Assembly: GCF_016755875.1 (NCBI RefSeq)
Contig: NZ_BNED01000005.1
Coordinates: forward strand, 3,327,001-3,391,000
From: Streptomyces spororaveus
Lineage (GTDB): Bacteria; Actinomycetota; Actinomycetes; Streptomycetales; Streptomycetaceae
DNA: 64,000 nt
Direction of reading: 5' to 3'
Shown here: positions 22,113-29,492 of the stretch, piece after piece
Layout of the letters: each line of letters starts with the position of its first letter
Position numbering within the stretch: the stretch's first letter is position 1
Notes under the pieces: model-generated
Seen by the model: only the letters and a program-made list of their open reading frames with translations
What the model was told of the DNA's origin: nothing
Databases searched by the model: none
Position numbers and translations under genes: made by a program

Positions 22113-24425
22113 GTGACGGAGTACCCCACCTCCCAGGAGGGCCCGCAGCCCGTCGCCTCCGGCGGAGGTACGGACGAGGCCGGCCACGGCAAGGCGCCCA
22201 TCGCCGCCGCCGAGGCCGTACGCACGCATGCCGCGGCCACCGGTGCCGCCGCCTCGGCGGAGCCGGACGGCGCGGCCGCCGCGGCGGCCTCCGACGCGCG
22301 CGCGGCCCGGTCCGCGGCGGGCGCGGGCGGCAGCGCCGGACTTCCCCGGCCCCGCCGCAACGCGGCCGTCCCGGGCGAGGTACCGGCCGCGGCGGAGCCC
22401 GGCCGGGACGCGGCGCGCCCGCGGCCCGGTGCGACCACCCGCGACCCGGCCGCCGGCGCGGGCGGACCGGGCGGTGCCGTCGAGCCCCCGCGCCCGCGCG
22501 GAGACAGCGACGACCTGGTGGACGAGGACGGCGGCCTCACCGCCCCCGGCGCGAGCGGCGACGGCGCGGCGGGGACGGGAGCGCACGGAGCCGGCGGGGC
22601 CGGCCGTCACGGAGGCGGCGCCGTCCCGGTCGGCGAGGTGTCCGCCGCGCGCCGTGAAGGCGACCGGCTGCGCTTCGTCGGGGCCGCCACCCGGCGGATC
22701 GCCCGCGGCATCGACCTCGACGAGATCGTGCTGGGCCTGTGCCGGGCCACCGTGCCGACCTTCTCGGACGCCATCCTCGTCTACTTGCGCGACCCGCTGC
22801 CGGTCGGCGACGAGCGGCCTCTCGGGCCGGTCGTTTTAAGGCTCCGGCGCACCGACCGGCTCCGGCCGATCGACGACCTGACGGACATCAGCAGCACCAT
22901 CGGCGCGGGGATGGACCTCGCCGGGGCCGCGGGGGCCACCGGCGAGCTCGACTTCAGCCAGTTGCCGCTGGTCGGCCCGCAGGGTGACCTGCCCGCGGCC
23001 GAGCTGTGCGAGATCCGGCCCGGCGGCGCGCTCGCCGAGGTGCTGCGCGGCGTACGGCCCGTCTTCGGGTCCTCCGCCGCCGCCAAGGCAGCGCTGCCCG
23101 AGCTGCTCGGCGTGGACCACCCGCTGCCGGGCGGCAACCGGGCCGTCCTCGCGCCGCTGCGCGGCCGCCGCCGGGTGATCGGCGCCGCCGTGTTCCTGCG
23201 CAGCCCGGAGCGTCCCGCCTTCGAGCAGAACGACCTGCTGGTCGCCGCCCAGCTGGCCACCCACACCGCGCTCGGCATCGACAAGGCGGTCCTGTACGGC
23301 CGTGAGGCCTACATCGCCGACGAGTTGCAGCGCACCATGCTGCCCGACAGCCTCCCGCAGCCCACCGGGGTGCGGCTCGCCTCCCGCTACCTGCCCGCCG
23401 CCGAGACGGCACGGGTCGGCGGCGACTGGTACGACGCCATACCGCTGCCCGGCAGCCGGGTCGCGCTGGTCGTGGGCGACGTCATGGGCCACTCCATGAC
23501 CTCCGCCGCGATCATGGGCCAGCTGCGCACGACCGCGCAGACCCTCGCGCAGCTGGACCTGCCGCCCGCCGAGGTCCTGCACCACCTGGACGAGCAGGCG
23601 CAGCGCCTCGGCTCCGACCGGATGGCCACCTGCCTGTACGCGGTCTACGATCCCGTCGCGCACCGGATCACCATCGCCAACGCGGGCCATCCGCCGCCGG
23701 TGCTGCTGCACCTGGGCGGCCGCGCCGAGGTGCTCCGGGTACCCCCCGGCGCCCCCATCGGCGTCGGCGGTGTCGACTTCGAGGCCGTGGAGCTGGACGC
23801 GCCGGCCGGGGGCACGCTGCTGCTCTACACCGACGGCCTGGTGGAATCGCGCCTGCGGGACGTGTGGACCGGCATCGAGCAGCTCCGCGAGCGCCTGGCC
23901 ACCACCGCCCAGCTGACCGGCCTGGACCACCCGCCGCCGCTGGAGGCGCTCTGCGACGACGTGCTGGACATGCTCGGCCCGGGTGACCGGGACGACGACA
24001 TCGCGCTGCTCGCGGCCCGGTTCGACGGGATCGCGCCCAGCGACGTCGCGTACTGGTTCCTGGACCCGGAGGAGACCGCCCCGGGCCGGGCCCGCCGGTT
24101 CGCCCGCCGTGCCCTGACCCGGTGGGGCCTGGAGGAGCTGAGCGACTCGCTGGAGCTCCTGGTCAGCGAGGTGGTCACCAATGCCGTGCGGTACGCGGAG
24201 CGGCCGGTGACGCTGCGTCTGCTGCGTACGGACGTACTGCGCTGCGAGGTCGGCGACGACTCGCCGCAGCTGCCGCGCCAGCGCCGGGCGCGGGACACCG
24301 ACGAGGGCGGCCGCGGCCTGTTCCTGGTCAACCGGATGGCCCGGCGCTGGGGCGCGACGCGGCTCAGCAGCGGCAAGGTCGTCTGGTTCGAGCTGTCGCT
24401 GCCGGGCAGGCCCGAACGGCGCTGA
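22113..24425 (+). CDS. GAF-SpoIIE phosphatase-HATPase regulatory protein
   Basis: About 770 residues in three functional parts. A long Ala/Gly/Pro/Arg low-complexity N-terminus (about 1-170) precedes a GAF-like sensor domain (about 175-410). A PP2C/SpoIIE serine phosphatase domain follows (about 430-640; GGDWYDAIPLPGSRVALVVG, GHSMTSAAIMGQLR, ANAGHPPPVLL, LLLYTDGLVESR, DDDIALLAARF). The C-terminal HATPase_c kinase domain is at about 660-770 (LLVSEVVTNAVRYAERPV, GGRGLFLVNRMARRWG). Such proteins combine anti-sigma-factor kinase and anti-anti-sigma phosphatase activity and control partner switching of stress or developmental sigma factors. The GTG at 22113 was chosen because the sequence before it is not protein-like. 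Confidence 0.92.
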   Translation: MTEYPTSQEGPQPVASGGGTDEAGHGKAPIAAAEAVRTHAAATGAAASAEPDGAAAAAASDARAARSAAGAGGSAGLPRPRRNAAVPGEVPAAAEPGRDAARPRPGATTRDPAAGAGGPGGAVEPPRPRGDSDDLVDEDGGLTAPGASGDGAAGTGAHGAGGAGRHGGGAVPVGEVSAARREGDRLRFVGAATRRIARGIDLDEIVLGLCRATVPTFSDAILVYLRDPLPVGDERPLGPVVLRLRRTDRLRPIDDLTDISSTIGAGMDLAGAAGATGELDFSQLPLVGPQGDLPAAELCEIRPGGALAEVLRGVRPVFGSSAAAKAALPELLGVDHPLPGGNRAVLAPLRGRRRVIGAAVFLRSPERPAFEQNDLLVAAQLATHTALGIDKAVLYGREAYIADELQRTMLPDSLPQPTGVRLASRYLPAAETARVGGDWYDAIPLPGSRVALVVGDVMGHSMTSAAIMGQLRTTAQTLAQLDLPPAEVLHHLDEQAQRLGSDRMATCLYAVYDPVAHRITIANAGHPPPVLLHLGGRAEVLRVPPGAPIGVGGVDFEAVELDAPAGGTLLLYTDGLVESRLRDVWTGIEQLRERLATTAQLTGLDHPPPLEALCDDVLDMLGPGDRDDDIALLAARFDGIAPSDVAYWFLDPEETAPGRARRFARRALTRWGLEELSDSLELLVSEVVTNAVRYAERPVTLRLLRTDVLRCEVGDDSPQLPRQRRARDTDEGGRGLFLVNRMARRWGATRLSSGKVVWFELSLPGRPERR

Positions 24426-24441
24426 TCGCGCGAGAACGAAA

Positions 24442-24483
24442 AGACCGCCGCCCCGCAGCCTGAAGGCTGCGGGGCGGCGGTCT
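24442..24483. terminator. 19-bp perfect hairpin terminator
   Basis: Perfect 19-bp arms (24442-24460 and 24465-24483) with a TGAA loop between two convergent genes. It can serve both. Confidence 0.92.
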
Positions 24484-24490
24484 GTCGGGG

Positions 24491-26764
24491 CTAGCGCTCG
24501 GGGACCAGCACCGGCGGGTCCGGCGGCTTGGGACCGGTGGTCTTGGTCGCCGTGGGCGTCGGGGTCGGCGTCGTCGGGGTCGGCGACGTCGGCGTGGTCT
24601 TGGTCGCCGTGGGCGTCGGGGTCGGCGTCGGGGACGCCGGCGGGCTGCTGCTGGCCGCCGGGGCGCTGGAGGTCGGCGACGTCGACGGCGTCGGCGAGGC
24701 GCTGCGGGACGGCGTCTGCACGGCGCCCATCTCCGCCTCGCTCAGCTGGAACTTGCCTGCGTTGCCCTTGAGGACGGCGAGCGTGTACGCCTTCCAGATC
24801 GAGGCGGGGAAGCTGGAACCGCCCAGGCGGCCGAGGCCGGCGGTACCGGTCAGGGTGACCTGCTTGGCGGTGACGGGCTCCTCACCGAAGATCGCGACGA
24901 CCGTGACCAGTTCCGGGGTGAACCCGGAGAACCAGCCGGAGACGTTGTTCTCGGTGGTACCGGTCTTGCCGGCGGCCTCGTAGGCGCTGCTGCGGACCTT
25001 GTTACCGGAGCCGCCGTCGTCGTTGACGACGCCCGTGAGTACCTTGGTGACGGTGTCGGCGGTCTTGCGGCTGATGGCCTGGGAGCCGATGGGCTGGGCC
25101 GGCTCGACCTCGCGGTCCTTGTGCTCGGCCTTCTTGATGATGGTCGGCGTGACCTTCTTGCCGTGGTTGTCGAAGGTGGCGTAGACGCCCGCCATTTCCA
25201 CGGTATTGGCGCTCATGGTGCCGAGCGACATGGCCGGCTTGTCCTCGGGCCAGCCCGGACGGTCCTGCATGCCGAGGGCCAGGGCCGTCTTCTTCACGTT
25301 GCGCGGCTCGACGTCCACGATCATCTGCGCGTAGACGGAGTTGACCGAGTAGTTGGTCGCTTCCTGGACCGTCATCATCGGCGTGCCGAAGTTGCGGTCT
25401 TCCTGGTTCTGCGGGGCGAACGGGATGTCGCTGCCGAGGACGGCGCGCTTGCTGGTGCCGTCGTAGAGCGCGTTCGGCGTGATCGGCTTGTCGTCCTGGG
25501 TCTTCGCCCCGTTCTCCAGGGCGGAGGCGAGCACGACCGGCTTGAAGGTCGAGCCCGGCTGGTAGTCCTTGCGCAGGGCGTTGCTGGACCAGTGGTCCTT
25601 CAGGCTCGTGCCGCCGTACATCGCGACGATCGCGCCGGTCTTCGGGTCCACGGAGGTGGCGCCGGCCTGCACGCTCTGGTCCTGGGGCTTGCCCTTGGTG
25701 TCCTTGCGGTCGAGCTTGGACTCCAGCTCGTCCTGGACGGCCTTCTCGAGCGCTTCCTGCTTCTTCGCGTCGATGTTCAGCGTGAAGGTCCAGCCGCCGG
25801 CGTCGATCAGCTTCTTCTCGACGCCCTGGGCGTTGAGTTCGGCCTCGGCGGCCTGGACCAGGTAGCCCTTCTGGCCGTCCATGCCCATCGGCGGCTGCGG
25901 CGGCTGCGGTTCCGCGAACTTCAGCGTCTGGCGCTTGGCCTCGTCCAGCTTGCCCATGTCGACCATGTTCACGAGCGTGGCGTTGTAGCGGATCGTGATC
26001 CGCTTCTTGGTGTCCTCGCTGGCGGTCGACCAGTCGTACTGGCTGGGGGCCTGGACGAGGGTGGCGAGGTAGGCGCCCTGCTCCAGCGTCAACTGGCCGA
26101 CGTCGACGCCGTAGTAGGCCTGGGCGGCCGCCTGGATGCCGTACGCGCCGCGTCCGAAGTAGCTGGTGTTCAGGTAGCCCGCGAGGATCTCGGGCTTCTT
26201 CATCCGCTGGTCGACCTTGAGGGAGATCACCAGCTCCTTGAGCTTGCGGGTCGCCGTCTGGTCCTGGGTCAGGTAGTAGTTCTTGACGTACTGCTGGGTG
26301 ATCGTGGAGCCACCGGCCTTGCCGCGCCCGGTGGCCGTGTTCCACAGACCGCGGGCCAGACCCTTGAAGTCCACGCCCTGGTCCTTGCGGAACGACTTGT
26401 TCTCGATCGCGATGAACGCTTCCTGCACGTCCATCGGGATCTTGTCGATCGCCAGGATCTCGCGGTTGACCTTGCCCTTGCTGGCCATGATCGTGCCGTC
26501 TGAGTACTTGTAGACGTTGCTCTGCTGGAGCGCCTGCTTGTTGGGGTCCGGCTCGTCCACGTAGAAGTACAGGGCGACCAGCGCGCCCATGCCGAGCAGG
26601 GCCAGCCCGAAGAACGTGCCCAGGACCTTCTTCCAGGTGAAGAAGCGTCGTATGCCGGTGCGTTTACCGGCACTTCCGCTTCCCTTGGTGCCCTGCGCGC
26701 GTCCGCTCGGCGCACGCCGCGCACCGCGCTGCTGCTGCGCCTTACGCACTTCTGCTCGGCCCAT
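24491..26764 (-). CDS. Class A penicillin-binding protein (transglycosylase/transpeptidase)
   Basis: 757 residues. A basic cytoplasmic N-terminus and one membrane anchor (about 40-65) are followed by a GT51 transglycosylase domain (about 95-265; AFIAIENKSFRKDQGVDFKG and GGSTITQQYVKNYYL). The transpeptidase domain (about 340-650) has the active-site serine in PGSTFKP (about 404), SxN in YSVNSVYAQ and KTG in AAGKTGTTENN (about 596). A tail of about 80 residues is Pro/Thr/Ser rich with TPTPT repeats. It builds and cross-links peptidoglycan on the outer membrane face. The start has CGGGAG upstream. Confidence 0.96.
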   Translation of the reverse strand: MGRAEVRKAQQQRGARRAPSGRAQGTKGSGSAGKRTGIRRFFTWKKVLGTFFGLALLGMGALVALYFYVDEPDPNKQALQQSNVYKYSDGTIMASKGKVNREILAIDKIPMDVQEAFIAIENKSFRKDQGVDFKGLARGLWNTATGRGKAGGSTITQQYVKNYYLTQDQTATRKLKELVISLKVDQRMKKPEILAGYLNTSYFGRGAYGIQAAAQAYYGVDVGQLTLEQGAYLATLVQAPSQYDWSTASEDTKKRITIRYNATLVNMVDMGKLDEAKRQTLKFAEPQPPQPPMGMDGQKGYLVQAAEAELNAQGVEKKLIDAGGWTFTLNIDAKKQEALEKAVQDELESKLDRKDTKGKPQDQSVQAGATSVDPKTGAIVAMYGGTSLKDHWSSNALRKDYQPGSTFKPVVLASALENGAKTQDDKPITPNALYDGTSKRAVLGSDIPFAPQNQEDRNFGTPMMTVQEATNYSVNSVYAQMIVDVEPRNVKKTALALGMQDRPGWPEDKPAMSLGTMSANTVEMAGVYATFDNHGKKVTPTIIKKAEHKDREVEPAQPIGSQAISRKTADTVTKVLTGVVNDDGGSGNKVRSSAYEAAGKTGTTENNVSGWFSGFTPELVTVVAIFGEEPVTAKQVTLTGTAGLGRLGGSSFPASIWKAYTLAVLKGNAGKFQLSEAEMGAVQTPSRSASPTPSTSPTSSAPAASSSPPASPTPTPTPTATKTTPTSPTPTTPTPTPTATKTTGPKPPDPPVLVPER

Positions 26765-26833
26765 CGCTCCCGCTCCGCTCGATTACCCCCCCGACGTCAG
26801 CTCAGAAAGCTAACACCGCAGGCTGTGAGAAAA

Positions 26834-26843
26834 GTTGGCCAAC
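26834..26843. promoter_or_regulatory. Small palindrome upstream of the PBP and SPFH genes
   Basis: GTTGGCCAAC is a perfect 10-bp palindrome, followed one base later by ATGGCCAT, another perfect palindrome. Both lie in the divergent control region and may be regulator half-sites. Confidence 0.25.
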
Positions 26844-26936
26844 CATGGCCATTTCCGGTCATTTCGGACGTGAGAATCAGCACCCACATCACTGGAACCG
26901 ACGCTCACCTAAGCCGAAGGGTTGCCGTAGCGCAAA

Positions 26937-26952
26937 AAAGTGATATCACTTT
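26937..26952. promoter_or_regulatory. 16-bp perfect operator palindrome before the SPFH gene
   Basis: AAAGTGATATCACTTT is a perfect palindrome that is strikingly A/T rich for this genome. It lies 44 bp before the SPFH start and is followed by GCTAGAC. A second weaker repeat, ACGGCC/GGCCGT with a five-base loop, lies at 26958-26974. The RHH-like protein encoded after the SPFH gene is a possible ligand for this site. Confidence 0.7.
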
Positions 26953-26996
26953 GCTAGACGGCCCGATCGGCCGTGAGCTGAGAAACGGGGCAAACC

Positions 26997-27905
26997 ATGA
27001 CGAACGAAATCGCCACCCCTGACGGAGTACGGGAGTTCACCGCGCGCAGTGTCGGCGGCGGCCTGGCGCTGCTGCTCGGCCTGCTGGGTCTGGTCGCGGG
27101 CGCGGGCCTGATCGTGGCCGGCGCGGCGGTCGCGGCCGCCGCGGCCAAGGTGACGCTGATAGCACTCGGCGTACTCCTGGGCCTCGCCGCCCTGTTCGCC
27201 ATGTGCGGGCTGAACACGGTGGCGCCGGGCGAGGCCCGCGTCGTCCAGCTGTTCGGCCGCTACAAGGGCACCGTCCGCACCGACGGGCTGCGCTGGGTCA
27301 ACCCGCTGACCTCCCGCAGGGCGATCTCCACCCGGGTGCGCAACCACGAGACGGCCGTCCTGAAGGTCAACGACGCCTACGGCAACCCGATCGAGCTGGC
27401 GGCGGTCGTGGTGTGGCGGGTCGAGGACACCGCCCGGGCCACCTTCGAGGTCGAGGACTTCACGGAGTTCGTCGAGACCCAGACCGAGGCGGCCGTCCGG
27501 CACATCGCCATCGAGTACCCCTACGACGCGCACGAGGAGGGCGGCCTGTCGCTGCGCGGGAACGCCGAGGAGATCACCGAGAAGCTGGCGGCCGAACTGC
27601 ACGACCGCGTCGACGCGGCCGGAGTGCACATCATCGAGTCCCGCTTCACGCACCTCGCGTACGCTCCGGAGATCGCCTCCGCGATGCTCCAGCGCCAGCA
27701 GGCCGGCGCGGTCGTGGCGGCGCGCAAGCAGATCGTGGAGGGCGCGGTGGGCATGGTGGAACTGGCACTGACCCGGCTGGCCGAGCAGGACATCGTGGAC
27801 CTGGATCCGGAGCGCAAGGCGGCCATGGTCTCGAACCTGATGGTCGTCCTGTGCGGCGACCGCGCCGCGCAGCCGGTGGTCAACACGGGAACCCTCTACC
27901 AGTGA
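26997..27905 (+). CDS. SPFH/Band 7 domain membrane protein
   Basis: 302 residues. Two close hydrophobic segments (about 20-48 and 51-72) anchor the N-terminus. The SPFH domain follows (about 73-230; [57 protein letters not shown]). A helical C-terminal region ([20 protein letters not shown]) is the usual oligomerisation part. SPFH proteins form cage-like membrane scaffolds and often hold proteases or stress systems. The gene is coupled by a GTGA overlap to a small RHH-like gene and preceded by a perfect palindrome. Confidence 0.92.
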   Translation: MTNEIATPDGVREFTARSVGGGLALLLGLLGLVAGAGLIVAGAAVAAAAAKVTLIALGVLLGLAALFAMCGLNTVAPGEARVVQLFGRYKGTVRTDGLRWVNPLTSRRAISTRVRNHETAVLKVNDAYGNPIELAAVVVWRVEDTARATFEVEDFTEFVETQTEAAVRHIAIEYPYDAHEEGGLSLRGNAEEITEKLAAELHDRVDAAGVHIIESRFTHLAYAPEIASAMLQRQQAGAVVAARKQIVEGAVGMVELALTRLAEQDIVDLDPERKAAMVSNLMVVLCGDRAAQPVVNTGTLYQ

Positions 27906-28132
27906 GCCCCGGCGAGGAGAAGCCGGCGGGCCGGCAGGCGCGCAAGCAGGTGCTGCTGCGGCTCGACCCGCAGGTGTACGACGCGCTGGCCCGCTGGGCG
28001 GGCGAGGAACTGCGCAGCGCCAACGCGCAGATCGAGTTCCTGCTCCGCCGGGCCCTCGCCGAGACCGGCCGGCTCCCCTCGGCGCCCGGCCCCATCCCGC
28101 GCCGGGGACGCCCCCCGAAAGCCTCGGAGTGA
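27902..28132 (+). CDS. Small ribbon-helix-helix-like protein
   Basis: 76 residues. [20 protein letters not shown], then [15 protein letters not shown], fits an Arc/MetJ-type ribbon-helix-helix fold: a strand with alternating residues, then two helices. The C-terminus is a basic, proline-rich AT-hook-like GRPPK. Its GTG overlaps the SPFH stop as GTGA, so the two are translationally coupled. I infer a DNA-binding autoregulator or a small partner of the SPFH protein; no toxin-like gene is adjacent. A strong terminator follows. Confidence 0.8.
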   Translation: MSPGEEKPAGRQARKQVLLRLDPQVYDALARWAGEELRSANAQIEFLLRRALAETGRLPSAPGPIPRRGRPPKASE

Positions 28133-28135
28133 CCT

Positions 28136-28177
28136 GTACGCCCGGTGGGGCCGGAGATCCGGCCCCACCGGGCGTAC
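28136..28177 (+). terminator. 19-bp perfect hairpin terminator
   Basis: Arms 28136-28154 and 28159-28177 pair perfectly around an AGAT loop, three bases after the RHH-like gene. Confidence 0.9.
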
Positions 28178-28245
28178 GGCGTCAGGGCCCCGGCCCGGAC
28201 CCGGGCCGGCCCCCGGAAACGTTCCGCCCCCCTCGACCCGCCCTC

Positions 28246-28277
28246 TATACACTCCGCGTATACACACGGTGTACAGT
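28246..28277 (+). promoter_or_regulatory. PadR operator and promoter
   Basis: TATACAC occurs at 28246-28252 and again at 28259-28265, and the inverted half-site GTGTACA follows at 28269-28275, giving TACAC-ACG-GTGTA as a clear palindrome. TACAGT at 28272-28277 lies seven bases before the padR ATG and could be a leaderless -10 box. A bound regulator would cover the promoter, which suggests autorepression. Confidence 0.7.
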
Positions 28278-28284
28278 CGCGGGC

Positions 28285-28809
28285 ATGTCCATCGGTCACA
28301 CCCTCCTCGGCCTCCTGGAGGCCGGTCCGCGCCATGGCTACGACCTCAAGCGCGCCTTCGACGAGAAGTTCGGCCACGACCGCCCCCTCGCGTACGGGCA
28401 GGTCTACTCGACCATGTCCCGCCTCCTGAAGAACGGCCTCGTCGAGGTCGACGGGATGGAGAGCGGCGGCGGCCCCGAGCGCAAGCGGTACGCCATCACC
28501 GACGCCGGCATCACCGACGTCGAGGCCTGGCTCTCGCAGCCCGAGAAGCCCGAGCCCTACCTCCACTCGACCCTCTACACGAAGGTCGTGCTCGCCCTGC
28601 TCACCGGCCGCCGCGCCGACGAACTGCTGGACACCCAGCGCGCCGAGCACCTGCGCCTCATGCGCATCCTCACCCAGCGCAAGCGCAAGGGGGACATCGC
28701 CGACCAGCTCGTCTGCGACCACGCCCTCTTCCACCTGGAGGCGGACCTGCGGTGGCTGGAGCTCACCGCGGCCCGTCTCGGCCAGCTCGCCCAGGAGGTA
28801 CGCCGATGA
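28285..28809 (+). CDS. PadR-family transcriptional regulator
   Basis: 174 residues. The N-terminal winged helix reads GHTLLGLLEAGPRHGYDLKR and YGQVYSTMSRLLKNGLVEVD, the typical PadR pattern. The C-terminal half is a dimerising helical domain (PadR-s2 type). It probably represses the downstream ABC transporter genes until an exported compound binds. Its stop overlaps the next start as ATGA. A TACAC/GTGTA palindrome lies on its own promoter. Confidence 0.94.
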   Translation: MSIGHTLLGLLEAGPRHGYDLKRAFDEKFGHDRPLAYGQVYSTMSRLLKNGLVEVDGMESGGGPERKRYAITDAGITDVEAWLSQPEKPEPYLHSTLYTKVVLALLTGRRADELLDTQRAEHLRLMRILTQRKRKGDIADQLVCDHALFHLEADLRWLELTAARLGQLAQEVRR

Positions 28810-29492
28810 CCCCGGCCGGCTCGCTGCTCGCCGCCACGGACCTGCGCAAGGCGTACGGGAGCACCACCGCCCTCGACGGCGCCGAGTTCTCCATCCACGC
28901 CGGTGAGGTCGTCGCCGTCATGGGCCCCTCCGGCTCCGGCAAGTCGACCCTGCTGCACTGCCTCGCGGGCATCGTCGCGCCCGACTCCGGCTCCATCACC
29001 TATGCCGGCCGCGAGCTCGCCGCCATGAGCGACGCCGAGCGCAGCGCCCTGCGCCGCACCGAGTTCGGCTTCGTCTTCCAGTTCGGCCAGCTCGTACCGG
29101 AGTTGACCTGCGTGGAGAACGTCGCCCTGCCGCTGCGCCTGACCGGCGTCAAGCGCAAGGAGGCCGAACGCACCGCCCTGCGCCGGATGGAACAGCTTCA
29201 GGTGGAGGACCTCGGCGCCAAGCGGCCCGGCGAGATATCCGGCGGTCAGGGGCAGCGCGTGGCCGTCGCGCGGGCCCTCGTCACCGGCCCCCGGGTGATC
29301 TTCGCCGACGAGCCCACCGGAGCCCTCGACTCCCTCAACGGGGAACTCGTCATGCAACTGCTCACCGAGGCCGCCCGGTCGGCGAACGCCGCCGTCGTGC
29401 TCGTGACGCACGAGACCCGCGTGGCCGCCTACTCCGACCGCGAGATCGTCGTACGCGACGGCAGATCCCGCGACATGGAGCGGATCGTATGA
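28806..29492 (+). CDS. ABC transporter ATP-binding protein (MacB/LolD type)
   Basis: 228 residues. Walker A MGPSGSGKST, Q-loop FQFGQLVPELTCVENV, signature ISGGQGQRVAVARAL and Walker B VIFADEPTGALDS with the H-loop VLVTHE. The signature has GQGQR instead of the usual GQ(Q/K)QR. Starts by overlap with padR (ATGA) and overlaps the permease gene in the same way. It drives the FtsX-type permease encoded next. Confidence 0.95.
   Translation: MTPAGSLLAATDLRKAYGSTTALDGAEFSIHAGEVVAVMGPSGSGKSTLLHCLAGIVAPDSGSITYAGRELAAMSDAERSALRRTEFGFVFQFGQLVPELTCVENVALPLRLTGVKRKEAERTALRRMEQLQVEDLGAKRPGEISGGQGQRVAVARALVTGPRVIFADEPTGALDSLNGELVMQLLTEAARSANAAVVLVTHETRVAAYSDREIVVRDGRSRDMERIV

Noticed and set aside
25121-26503. 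Plus-strand open frame of about 460 codons inside the PBP gene
   Set aside because: Mirror frame of a strongly supported penicillin-binding protein gene; low-complexity translation.
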